64,000 bases of DNA from Streptomyces gossypii (GTDB lineage: Bacteria; Actinomycetota; Actinomycetes; Streptomycetales; Streptomycetaceae). Within the stretch, counting starts at the first letter, position 1; each line of letters starts with the position of its first letter. The notes beneath the pieces were generated by a model. The model was not told where the DNA came from and did no database searches. It saw only the letters and a program-made list of their open reading frames with translations. The position numbers were made by a program, and so were the translations under genes. Of this stretch, positions 52,658 to 60,573 are shown in pieces. The DNA lies in NCBI RefSeq assembly GCF_025165795.1, contig NZ_JAJAGO010000009.1, forward strand, positions 279,244 to 343,243, written 5' to 3'.

Positions 52658-53877
52658 ACCAGCGGAACGGGAGCGCGGTGCCGGTGTCAGCGTCAGTGCC
52701 AGTGCCAGTGCCAGTGCCAGCGCCAGCGCCCGGGGATGACGGTGCGGAGCGGTTGCGGCGCTGGCGGCTCGTGCTCGGCGGCGGTGAGGCCGACGACGGC
52801 ACCGGCTGCCGGCTGAGCGGTCCGGACGCCGCGATGGACCGCACCCTCGAGGCGCTCTACGGCGCGAGTGGCGGCGGGCGTCCGGGCAAGCGGTCGGCCG
52901 GGCTGGGCGGCTCCGCCCCGAAGGTCGCCCGCTGGCTGGGGGACATCCGGACGTACTTCCCCAGCTCCGTGGTCCAGGTGATGCAGCGGGACGCAATCGA
53001 CCGGCTCGGCCTCTCCGCACTGCTCCTGGAGCCGGAGATGCTGGAGGCGGTCGAGGCCGACGTCCACCTGGTGGGGACTCTGCTGTCGTTGAACAAGGCG
53101 ATGCCCGAGACCAGCAAGGAGACGGCACGGCTGGTGGTGCGGAAGGTGGTCGCCGAGCTGGAGAGGAAGCTCGCGACCCGCACCCGGGCCACACTCACCG
53201 GGGCCCTCGACCGCTCCGCCCGTATCAGCCGCCCCCGCCACCGGGACATCGACTGGAACCGCACGATCCGGGCCAACCTCAAGAACTACCTCCCGGAGTA
53301 CCGGACGATCGTGCCCGAGCGGCTGATCGGGTACGGCCGGGCCGCCCAGGCCGTGAAGAAGGACGTCATCCTCTGCATCGACCAGTCCGGTTCGATGGCC
53401 GCGTCCGTCGTCTACGCCTCGGTGTTCGGTGCGGTGCTCGCCTCGATGCGGTCGATCAGCACCCGGCTCGTCGTCTTCGACACGAACGTCGTCGACCTCA
53501 CCGACGATCTCGATGATCCGGTCGACGTGTTGTTCGGCACCCAGCTCGGCGGCGGTACGGACATCAACCGGGCGCTCGCGTACTGCCAGTCGCAGATCAG
53601 CCGTCCGGCCGAAACGGTCGTGGTGCTCATCAGCGACCTCTACGAGGGCGGCATCCGGGACGAGATGCTCAAGCGGGTGGCCGCGATGAAGGCGTCGGGC
53701 GTGCAGTTCGTCACGCTGCTGGCGCTCTCGGACGAGGGCGCGCCGTCCTACGACCGTGAGCACGCGGCGGCGCTGGCCGCCCTGGGGGCACCGGCCTTCG
53801 CCTGTACGCCGGACCTCTTCCCGGACGTGATGGCGGCGGCCATCGAGAAGCGGGCCCTGCCGGTGCCCCCGGAGTGA
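52654..53877 (+). CDS. VWA-domain protein (CoxE-like)
   Basis: This is a 407-residue protein. A Val/Pro/Ala-Ser repeat (VPVPVPVPAPAPG) at residues 12-30 precedes a helical domain (about 35-230). A C-terminal von Willebrand factor A domain (237-400) follows with a complete MIDAS: D243-Q-S245-G-S247, Thr in GGGTDIN and Asp in ISDLYEGG. MoxR-VWA pairs use this metal site to bind the client. It is the third gene of the AAA+/DUF5682/VWA operon (ATGA overlap). No signal peptide or transmembrane helix, so it is cytoplasmic. Confidence 0.92.
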   Translation: MNQRNGSAVPVSASVPVPVPVPAPAPGDDGAERLRRWRLVLGGGEADDGTGCRLSGPDAAMDRTLEALYGASGGGRPGKRSAGLGGSAPKVARWLGDIRTYFPSSVVQVMQRDAIDRLGLSALLLEPEMLEAVEADVHLVGTLLSLNKAMPETSKETARLVVRKVVAELERKLATRTRATLTGALDRSARISRPRHRDIDWNRTIRANLKNYLPEYRTIVPERLIGYGRAAQAVKKDVILCIDQSGSMAASVVYASVFGAVLASMRSISTRLVVFDTNVVDLTDDLDDPVDVLFGTQLGGGTDINRALAYCQSQISRPAETVVVLISDLYEGGIRDEMLKRVAAMKASGVQFVTLLALSDEGAPSYDREHAAALAALGAPAFACTPDLFPDVMAAAIEKRALPVPPE

Positions 53878-54016
53878 GCGGCGGCGCGGCGTCCGGGGCG
53901 AGCGGTGGAGCGGGCGTGCGGAGCGGTGAACATGTCGTGACCACCGTTGCGCGCCGGGGCGAAGCCGTGCAGGGTCGGTCCGGCAGACCACCACGACCTC
54001 GCGGAGTGACCGCAGC

Positions 54017-54379
54017 ATGAGCAGGAACATCCACCGTGCCTTCGCGGTACTCACCAGCGTCGGCGGTCTGCTGGCCTGCGGCGCCACCTCCGCCCAGGCG
54101 GACGGCGCGGGCGGCACGGGCGGCACGGGCACGGGCCGGGACTCCGTGCTCCAGCCGGCCCTCGAGCGGGCGATCGAGACCGTGCAGGGCGGTGTGCCCG
54201 CCGTCCCGGAGGGCTCGGGGGTCGGGGTGCCCTCCCTCGCGCCCGGGGTCCCGAGCGTGAGTGTGCTGCCGCTGTCGGTGCCCGAACTGCCCGTCACCCC
54301 GGAGGTCCCGCAGATCCCCGGCGTGCCGACGCTGCCCGGCAACCCGGCAGACCTGCCGGGCATGCTGCCCCTGCCCTGA
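54017..54379 (+). CDS. Small secreted Pro/Val-rich protein
   Basis: This 120-residue protein has a signal peptide (FAVLTSVGGLLACGATSAQA, cleavage near residue 28), then a Gly/Thr linker and a low-complexity Val-Pro-rich tail (VPSVSVLPLSVPELPVTPEV). There are no cysteines after the signal, no lipobox at the expected place, and no sortase motif. GGAG precedes the ATG. It is 139 bp after the VWA gene and may be an independent unit. I do not recognise a family; small secreted proteins of this kind occur in sporulating actinomycetes. Confidence 0.8.
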   Translation: MSRNIHRAFAVLTSVGGLLACGATSAQADGAGGTGGTGTGRDSVLQPALERAIETVQGGVPAVPEGSGVGVPSLAPGVPSVSVLPLSVPELPVTPEVPQIPGVPTLPGNPADLPGMLPLP

Positions 54380-54609
54380 CTGAGGGGCCCTGACCGACGG
54401 CGCTCTGACCGACGGCGCTCTGAGCACGGGGCAGACAGACCCTAGCTGTGACCGGTCTCACCGCGCCGTTGTGAGCTGGAATTCATGCGCCGCTCACGGG
54501 CGGGGCTAACCTGCAAGGCGGACATGCCGCGCGCCCCTGGTGAAGCCGCGGCCACGCGGCACGCCCACGCTGACAACCGCGATACCACTGATTAAGGGGA
54601 CGTACGCGC

Positions 54610-55782
54610 GTGGACCTGTTCGAGTATCAGGCGAGGGATATCTTCGCCAAGCATGACGTACCGGTACTGGCCGGTGAAGTCATCGAGACGCCGGAGGCGG
54701 CGCGCGAGGTGACCGAGCGACTCGGCGGTCGCGCGGTCGTCAAGGCGCAGGTCAAGACCGGCGGTCGTGGCAAGGCGGGCGGCGTGAAGCTGGCCGCCGA
54801 CCCGTCCGACGCGGTCGAGAAGGCGACCCAGATCCTGGGCATGGACATCAAGGGCCACACGGTCCACAAGGTGATGCTGGCCGAGACCGCGGACATCGCC
54901 GAGGAGTACTACGTCTCCTTCCTCCTGGACCGCACCAACCGCACCTTCCTGGCCATGGCCTCCGTCGAGGGCGGTGTCGAGATCGAGGAGGTCGCCGTCA
55001 CCAAGCCCGAGGCGCTGGCCAAGATCCCGGTCGACGCGATCGAGGGCGTGACGGACGCCAAGGCGCGCGAGATCGTCGCGGCGGCGAAGTTCCCGGCCGA
55101 GCTCACCGACCAGATCGTGAACGTCCTGAAGAAGCTGTGGGATGTCTTCATCAAGGAGGACGCCCTCCTTGTCGAGGTGAACCCCCTGGTCAAGACCGGT
55201 GACGGCAAGGTCATCGCGCTCGACGGCAAGGTTTCCCTGGACGCCAACGCCGAGTTCCGCCAGCCGGACCACGCGGCGCTGGAGGACAAGGCGGCGGCCA
55301 ACCCCCTGGAGGCCGCGGCCAAGGCCAAGGGGCTCAATTACGTGAAGCTGGACGGCCAGGTCGGCATCATCGGCAACGGCGCCGGGCTGGTCATGTCCAC
55401 CCTGGACGTCGTCGCCTATGCCGGTGAGGCGCACCAGCACGTCAAGCCCGCCAACTTCCTGGACATCGGCGGCGGCGCGTCGGCCGAGGTCATGGCGAAC
55501 GGCCTGGAGATCATCCTCGGCGACCCGGACGTCAAGTCCGTGTTCGTCAACGTCTTCGGTGGCATCACCGCCTGCGACGCCGTCGCCAACGGCATCGTGC
55601 AGGCTCTGGAGCTTCTCAAGTCCAAGGGCGAGGACGTCACCAAGCCGCTGGTCGTACGCCTCGACGGCAACAACGCGGAGCTGGGACGCAAGATCCTCAG
55701 TGACGCCGACCACCCGCTGGTGCAGCAGGTGGACACCATGGACGGTGCGGCCGACCGCGCCGCCGAGCTGGCCGCCAAGTAA
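54610..55782 (+). CDS. sucC: Succinyl-CoA synthetase (ADP-forming), beta subunit
   Basis: The heterodimeric ligase makes ATP from succinyl-CoA in the TCA cycle. At 390 residues it has an N-terminal ATP-grasp domain (VVKAQVKTGGRGKAGGVKLA at about 41-60) and a C-terminal CoA-ligase domain (LDIGGGASAEVMANGLEIIL, NVFGGITACDAVANGIV). The GTG start is at 54610; a weak GGGGACG lies about 10 bases upstream. sucD follows 22 bp later, the normal two-gene order. A TAACCT -10-like box near 54508 may be the promoter. Confidence 0.97.
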   Translation: MDLFEYQARDIFAKHDVPVLAGEVIETPEAAREVTERLGGRAVVKAQVKTGGRGKAGGVKLAADPSDAVEKATQILGMDIKGHTVHKVMLAETADIAEEYYVSFLLDRTNRTFLAMASVEGGVEIEEVAVTKPEALAKIPVDAIEGVTDAKAREIVAAAKFPAELTDQIVNVLKKLWDVFIKEDALLVEVNPLVKTGDGKVIALDGKVSLDANAEFRQPDHAALEDKAAANPLEAAAKAKGLNYVKLDGQVGIIGNGAGLVMSTLDVVAYAGEAHQHVKPANFLDIGGGASAEVMANGLEIILGDPDVKSVFVNVFGGITACDAVANGIVQALELLKSKGEDVTKPLVVRLDGNNAELGRKILSDADHPLVQQVDTMDGAADRAAELAAK

Positions 55783-55804
55783 AGGACGAGGGACACCGAC
55801 AACC

Positions 55805-56689
55805 ATGGCTATTTTCCTCACGAAGGAAAGCAAGGTCATCGTCCAGGGGATGACCGGCTCCGAGGGCCAGAAGCACACCAAGCGCATGCTGGACTCGGGC
55901 ACCAACATCGTCGGCGGCGTGAACCCCCGCAAGGCGGGCACGTCCGTTGACTTCGACGGCACGCAGGTACCGGTCTTCGGCACCGTCAAGGAGGCCATGG
56001 AGGCCACCGGCGCCGACGTCACCGTCGTGTTCGTCCCGGAGAAGTTCACCAAGAGCGCGGTCATTGAGGCGATCGACGCCGAGATTCCGCTCGCCGTGGT
56101 GATCACCGAGGGCATCGCCGTCCACGACTCCGCCTCCTTCTGGGCCCACGCGGGCCAGAAGGGCAACAAGACGCGCATCATCGGCCCCAACTGCCCCGGC
56201 CTGATCACTCCGGGCGGGTCCAACGCGGGCATCATCCCGGCCGACATCACCAAGCCGGGCCGTATCGGCCTGGTGTCGAAGTCCGGCACGCTGACGTACC
56301 AGATGATGTACGAGCTGCGGGACATCGGTTTCTCGACCTGCGTCGGCATCGGCGGGGACCCGGTGATCGGGACCACGCACATCGACGCGCTGAGGGCCTT
56401 CGAGGCCGACCCCGACACCGACCTGATCGTCATGATCGGTGAGATCGGCGGCGACGCGGAGGAGCGCGCGGCCGACTTCGTGAAGGCGCACGTGACCAAG
56501 CCGGTCGTCGGCTATGTCGCGGGCTTCACCGCGCCCGAGGGCAAGACCATGGGCCACGCCGGTGCGATCGTCTCCGGCTCGTCCGGCACGGCGCAGGCGA
56601 AGCAGGAGGCCCTCGAGGCCGCGGGCGTGAAGGTCGGCAAGACCCCGTCCGAGGCCGCGCGGCTGGCACGCGAGCTGCTCGTCGGCTGA
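55805..56689 (+). CDS. sucD: Succinyl-CoA synthetase, alpha subunit
   Basis: This 294-residue partner of SucC has an N-terminal CoA-binding Rossmann domain (VIVQGMTGSEGQKHT) and a C-terminal ligase domain. The phosphorylated active-site His lies in GHAGAIVSGSSGTA. ATG 55805 follows GAGGG; an overlapping upstream frame is shadow. It is co-transcribed with sucC and followed by a textbook terminator. Confidence 0.97.
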   Translation: MAIFLTKESKVIVQGMTGSEGQKHTKRMLDSGTNIVGGVNPRKAGTSVDFDGTQVPVFGTVKEAMEATGADVTVVFVPEKFTKSAVIEAIDAEIPLAVVITEGIAVHDSASFWAHAGQKGNKTRIIGPNCPGLITPGGSNAGIIPADITKPGRIGLVSKSGTLTYQMMYELRDIGFSTCVGIGGDPVIGTTHIDALRAFEADPDTDLIVMIGEIGGDAEERAADFVKAHVTKPVVGYVAGFTAPEGKTMGHAGAIVSGSSGTAQAKQEALEAAGVKVGKTPSEAARLARELLVG

Positions 56690-56738
56690 CTCCGGCACGG
56701 AGCGCCACAGCGCGGCACCGGGCCGCCCACACGTGGGA

Positions 56739-56770
56739 ACGGGCCCGCACCCTCGGGGGTGCGGGCCCGT
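56739..56770 (+). terminator. Hairpin terminator of sucCD
   Basis: A perfect 14-bp stem ACGGGCCCGCACCC/GGGTGCGGGCCCGT with a TCGG loop begins 50 bp after the sucD stop. It may also serve the converging gene. Confidence 0.92.
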
Positions 56771-56825
56771 CGGCGTGTGCGGGTGCCGCCGCCTGGGGCG
56801 TGTTGGGGAAGTCCCGCGGCCCGCG

Positions 56826-57881
56826 CTACTTCTCCGACACGCCCTGCCCGTCCTGGGTGCCCGCCTCGTCGAGGTGCACCCGCTCGTTGGAGGAGCGCAG
56901 CTGCGGTGCGTAGATCTCCGGGGTGCCGCCGCCCTCGCCCCCTGACGGCGGCGCCACCGCAGGGGCGGGCCACTGGTGCTCGGCCGGGTCCACCGAGCGG
57001 GTCTCGGCCGTCACCGCCGTGGCCGCCACCGCCGTCACGACGAGCGCCGTCAGTCCGAACGACGCCCGGGTCCGGCGCCGGGTGGTGTGCTCGCTGCCGG
57101 TCCGTACGGCCTCGGCCGGGCGGATACGGACGGACTGGGCGTCGGCCAGCAGGCGCAGCCGGTCCCTGAGCAGCCCGGCGCGCTGCTCGGCGGGCGCCTC
57201 CCGCAGTTCCGGCACGAGGGCGGTGAGCGACTCCCGCGCGTGGAAGATCCGGCCGTAGGCGGCGGGACCGCTCGACTCGGTCTCGGCGGCGGTCTTCGCC
57301 ACGCTCATCCCGAGCCCGTCATGCAGCAGCAACGCCCGCCGGTACGAGCGGGGCAGCGACATCCACGCGTCGAACAGCGCCCGGTCGGCGGGTGGACCCG
57401 GAGGGGTGCGGTGAGTCCGGTGCCCGGGGCGGCCGGGACGGAACCGGTGCCAGGGCGACAGCGCGTACTCGTACGCCGCGGCCCGGACCCAGCTGGTCGG
57501 GTCCTGGTCGACCGCCACCTCTGGCCAGCGTTCCCAGGCGAGGTGGAAGGCGTACCGGACGGCGTGCTCGGCGACGCGGTGGTGTCCGCAGAGCAGGTAC
57601 GCCTGGCGGGTGAGCGCGGGGGCGTTGAGGGCGTAGAGGAGATCGAACGCCTGCGCGGCGGGGTGCGGTGGTTCCGCATCGCGGGTGGCCTCCACGGCCC
57701 GGGGTTCCTCTGGTTCGTCCGGTGGATCCGGTTCCTCCGGAGTCTCCGGCTCTCGCGGGGCTTCCTCGGTGATTTCCCCTGAGGCGGGGGCCGGCGCATC
57801 CGCTGCGGCCGATCCGTCCTCCGCCGGGGCGGTCCTGCCCTTCGCCCTCTGTCGGCGTCGCGCTCTCGTCAAGGTCGTCAT
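56826..57881 (-). CDS. Membrane-tethered sigma-factor-like protein
   Basis: This is a 351-residue protein. The N-terminus is basic (TRARRRQRAKGR), then a Glu/Pro-rich stretch (about 35-65). A region 2-like domain (about 70-115, AQAFDLLYALNAPALTRQAYLL) and a region 4-like domain (about 165-215, ALFDAWMSLPRSYRRALLLHDGLGMS, then RIFHARESL) follow. A single hydrophobic helix (about 280-300, FGLTALVVTAVAATAVTA) and a Pro/Gly-rich extracytoplasmic tail close the protein. The layout is an ECF-sigma-like module joined to a membrane anchor in one chain; DNA-binding residues look diverged. It could be a tethered sigma or a non-canonical regulator. GGAGAGG precedes ATG 57881. Divergent from the DUF6350 gene. 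Confidence 0.8.
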   Translation of the reverse strand: MTTLTRARRRQRAKGRTAPAEDGSAAADAPAPASGEITEEAPREPETPEEPDPPDEPEEPRAVEATRDAEPPHPAAQAFDLLYALNAPALTRQAYLLCGHHRVAEHAVRYAFHLAWERWPEVAVDQDPTSWVRAAAYEYALSPWHRFRPGRPGHRTHRTPPGPPADRALFDAWMSLPRSYRRALLLHDGLGMSVAKTAAETESSGPAAYGRIFHARESLTALVPELREAPAEQRAGLLRDRLRLLADAQSVRIRPAEAVRTGSEHTTRRRTRASFGLTALVVTAVAATAVTAETRSVDPAEHQWPAPAVAPPSGGEGGGTPEIYAPQLRSSNERVHLDEAGTQDGQGVSEK

Positions 57882-58021
57882 GCCCGCCTCTCCAGGGGGT
57901 GGACCACCGATGGACCTGTTTTGGCATATCGTGTGAAAAAGTGCATAACTCCACACTGGGCGACACCACGACGATTCGCGCGCTACCTGGGCGAAACGTG
58001 TGTTGTTGGGAGCATGTCCGC

Positions 58022-59515
58022 GTGAGCGAACGGACGTACACCGGCCCGACAACGCACCCGGACGGCGGTACCGAGCCCCGGCCGCCTGTCCTGAGCGCCG
58101 ACCCACCACGTCCCCGGTCCCTCGCCGGGCGCCTGCTGCTGGCGGGCATGCTCGCCGCCGGGCTCGGCCTCGGCACCCTCGCCGTCGTCGTGCTCCTCCT
58201 CTGGATCGTCTCCCCCTACCCGGGCAGCGGCCCCGGCGCGGCGCTCCACATCGCCGCCGACCTCTGGCTCCTCGCACACGGCGCTCAACTCGTCCGCGCC
58301 GAGACGCTCAACGGCGGCTCCGCGCCCGTGGCGCTGACACCCCTGCTGCTCGCCGCACTTCCGGCGTGGCTGCTGTTCCGGGTGACACGAGCGGCGCTGA
58401 CGGCCCGCCACCAGAGCCCGGACGGCGGCACGGTACGGGCTGCCGCTTGGGTGTCGGCGGGTTGGGTGTCGGCGGGCTATCTCCTGGTGAGCGCCGCCGC
58501 CACGGCCTACGCCTCCACCGGCCCCCTCCGGGTGCACGTACTCAGCGCCACGCTCGCGCTTCCGCTGTTCATCGCCGCCCTGACCGCACTCGCCGCCGCC
58601 ACCCTGGGGGCACCAGCCGACGGACGGCAGCTCCCGGACGCGCTCCGGGCGGCCGGTACCGGGGTCGGCGTACTGCTGGGCGGGGGAGCGCTGCTGTTCC
58701 TGCTCACGCTCGCACGCCACACCGGCGACGCCTGGCGCACCTTCGGGCAGCTCACGGGCGGACTGCCGGATCACCTCGCGGTGTCGCTGCTGCTGCTCGC
58801 GCTGCTGCCCAACGCCGTGGTGTGGGGTGCGGCCTACGGGCTCGGCCCCGGCTTCGCCCTCGGCACCGGCAGCGCGGTGGGACCGCTCGGCGCCGGATAC
58901 CCCCCGGAGCTGCCGCGCTTCCCGCTGCTCGCCGCGCTGCCGCAAGAGGGGCCCGGCACGCCGTTGACCTGGGCGACAGGTGTCGTACCGCTGGCCGCGG
59001 GGCTGGCAGTGGGCTGGCATGCCGCCCGTACGGCCGTGCCGGTGCCGGGGCAGCGGGAGGACACGCGGAGCGTACGCGGCACGACGGCTGTCGCCGCACT
59101 CGCGGCCTGCGGCTGCGGGGTGGTGATGGCCCTGCTGGCGGGCTTCTCCGGCGGTGCACTCGGCACGGGGCGGCTCGCCCGGCTCGGGCCCAGCTGGTGG
59201 CTGTCCGGTGCGGCGGCGCTCGGATGGACGCTGCTGGCGGGCGTCCCGGCGGCGCTCGCCGTACGCGGCTGGCGCCTGCGCAGCGCGCTGCGCGTACCCG
59301 CACTCGCGTCCGGGGACGCGGTTGAGCCCACGGCCCACCCGCGTACTCGGCCGGTCCCGGCCGACGACTGGCACAGCACGGCTGCCCGTCGCACTCGCTG
59401 GGCCGCACTCAAGGAGGCGGGCGGCGGCCTGATGCCGGCCTTCGAACCCCTCTCACCGCGCGAACCGGAGGAACCCCAGGAACCCGTCGAGACCGGAAAG
59501 ACCGAGAGACCCTGA
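58022..59515 (+). CDS. DUF6350 multi-pass membrane protein (PerM-like)
   Basis: This is a 497-residue integral membrane protein with about 9-10 helices over residues 35-440, for example LLLAGMLAAGLGLGTLAVVVLL and ALPLFIAALTALAAATLG. It has a Pro/Glu-rich cytoplasmic C-terminal tail ending EPVETGKTERP. NCBI-style annotation often calls this actinobacterial family 'cell division protein PerM', based on a mycobacterial membrane protein. The role here is not shown by sequence. GTG 58022 follows GGGAG and trims about 40 unsupported residues. The TGA stop abuts inverted-repeat element B. In relatives it lies just upstream of purN. Confidence 0.87.
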   Translation: MSERTYTGPTTHPDGGTEPRPPVLSADPPRPRSLAGRLLLAGMLAAGLGLGTLAVVVLLLWIVSPYPGSGPGAALHIAADLWLLAHGAQLVRAETLNGGSAPVALTPLLLAALPAWLLFRVTRAALTARHQSPDGGTVRAAAWVSAGWVSAGYLLVSAAATAYASTGPLRVHVLSATLALPLFIAALTALAAATLGAPADGRQLPDALRAAGTGVGVLLGGGALLFLLTLARHTGDAWRTFGQLTGGLPDHLAVSLLLLALLPNAVVWGAAYGLGPGFALGTGSAVGPLGAGYPPELPRFPLLAALPQEGPGTPLTWATGVVPLAAGLAVGWHAARTAVPVPGQREDTRSVRGTTAVAALAACGCGVVMALLAGFSGGALGTGRLARLGPSWWLSGAAALGWTLLAGVPAALAVRGWRLRSALRVPALASGDAVEPTAHPRTRPVPADDWHSTAARRTRWAALKEAGGGLMPAFEPLSPREPEEPQEPVETGKTERP

Positions 59516-59675
59516 GGGCTGTCCCGTGATCCCTGGTGGATCAGCGCGCGGCGTCAGATGCGTGCTTCGCAAGGTGGAGGGGCGTCCTCATACTGGGCGT
59601 GTCCGGGCGTTCCGGCAACGCAGCGAGGTGCCGTAGCTGTCGTCGTGCGCCCGCCAGGGATCACGGGACAGCCCT
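59515..59675. mobile_element. MITE-like inverted-repeat element, copy B
   Basis: This 161-bp element is nearly identical to copy A (37170-37331) apart from a few substitutions and one 1-base deletion. The terminal repeats read AGGGCTGTCCCGTGATCC at both ends, where copy A has GTAATC. The base change is matched in both arms. It begins one base into the TGA of the DUF6350 gene and lies between convergent genes. Confidence 0.88.
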
Positions 59676-59703
59676 TGGGCTCCCGCGCCGCGACCTCGCC
59701 GCC

Positions 59704-60324
59704 TCATCTTCCGTCGACCCGGGCCCGCACGTGCATCCGCTCGCCCTGCGCCCCGAACAGGCTGAGGAACTCGACGGGCACGGCCCCGGCGTTGGCGAAT
59801 CCGTGGGGCGTGCGGGTGTCGAACTCCGCCGCCTCGCCCGCGCCGAGGACCAGTTCGTGCTCGCCCAGCGCGAGAAGCAGGCGCCCGGAGAGCACGTACA
59901 GCCACTCATAGCCCTCGTGCACGCGTTGCTCCGGCCGCGGGTGCCCGGCCTTCTGCTGCTGCTCCGTCTGCTCCCATCCCTTCCGGACGGGCAGGATCTG
60001 CTTGTAGGCGTGCAGCCCGCCGAGGTGCCGGGTGAGCGGCACGAAGACCTGCCCGTGCCGGTTGAAGGGCCGCGGATGGATGCGGGGGTCGCCGGTGGGG
60101 GGCGCGCCCACCAGTTCGTCCAGCGGCACGCCATGGGTCTTGGCGAGTGGCAGCAGAAGTTCGAGAGTCGGTTTCCGCTGCCCGGACTCCAGGCGGGAGA
60201 GGGTGCTGAGCGAGATGCCGGTGGATTCGCTCAGCTCGGCCAGCGTCGCCCCGCGCTCGCGCCGCAGGGCGCGCAGCCGTGGGCCCACGGCGCTCAGTAC
60301 GCCGGGAAGGTCGTCGTCTGCCAT
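59704..60324 (-). CDS. XRE-family regulator with C-terminal cupin domain
   Basis: This 206-residue regulator has an N-terminal HTH (LRALRRERGATLAELSESTGIS, then STLSRLESGQRKP, residues 15-60) and a C-terminal cupin (about 110-200: YEWLYVLSGRLLLALGEHELVLGAGEAAEFDT, HGFANAGAVPVEFLSLFG) that probably binds a small ligand or metal. Such HTH-cupin proteins often repress the genes next to them or their own gene. A perfect 19-bp palindrome lies between its promoter's TTGACA and the ATG, consistent with autoregulation. It is flanked on the left by element B and on the right by element C. The effector is unknown. Confidence 0.92.
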   Translation of the reverse strand: MADDDLPGVLSAVGPRLRALRRERGATLAELSESTGISLSTLSRLESGQRKPTLELLLPLAKTHGVPLDELVGAPPTGDPRIHPRPFNRHGQVFVPLTRHLGGLHAYKQILPVRKGWEQTEQQQKAGHPRPEQRVHEGYEWLYVLSGRLLLALGEHELVLGAGEAAEFDTRTPHGFANAGAVPVEFLSLFGAQGERMHVRARVDGR

Positions 60325-60330
60325 TCTCCC

Positions 60331-60360
60331 ATTTGCCGACACGGCAAATACTTTTGTCAA
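60331..60360 (-). promoter_or_regulatory. Promoter and operator of the XRE-cupin gene
   Basis: On the minus strand, TTGACA (60355-60360) is a perfect -35. The palindrome ATTTGCC-GACAC-GGCAAAT (60331-60349) covers the -10 position and ends seven bases before the ATG. GGGAGA lies between them as a ribosome binding site. Confidence 0.75.
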
Positions 60361-60381
60361 GCGCGCGCCGGAGCCCCGCGA

Positions 60382-60410
60382 GCCCGCCAGGGATTACGGG
60401 ACAGCCCTTA
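60382..60410. repeat. Partial copy of the MITE-like element (right end)
   Basis: GCCCGCCAGGG plus ACGGGACAGCCCTTA equals the right end of copy A with no differences. It directly abuts element C. Only one end is present. Confidence 0.85.
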
Positions 60411-60573
60411 GAGCCCCTAACAGAATGGGCGGTCGGCTTGCGACGCCTGGCACGCGCGCTCGCCGCGTTGTCGGAGTCGTCCATGTACGCCCAGTACGAG
60501 GACGATCCTCCGCCTTGCGAGCGCACGCACCAGACGCCGCAAGCTGATCGACCGCCCATTCTGTTAGGGGCTC
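60411..60573. mobile_element. MITE-like element C, different termini, shared core
   Basis: This 163-bp element has perfect 25-bp terminal inverted repeats starting GAGCCCCTAACAGAATGG (60411-60435; 60549-60573). It is flanked on both sides by TTA (60408-60410 and 60574-60576), a plausible 3-bp target duplication. Its core (CGCCCAGTACGAGGACG, CTCCGCCTTGCGA) is clearly homologous to the inverted core of copies A and B. The right TTA provides the stop codon of the adjacent membrane-protein gene. Confidence 0.85.

Noticed and set aside
59536..60411. Plus-strand ORF starting inside element B
   Set aside because: Begins in the repeat and runs antisense to the XRE-cupin gene; the similar translated segment in copy A is just the repeat.
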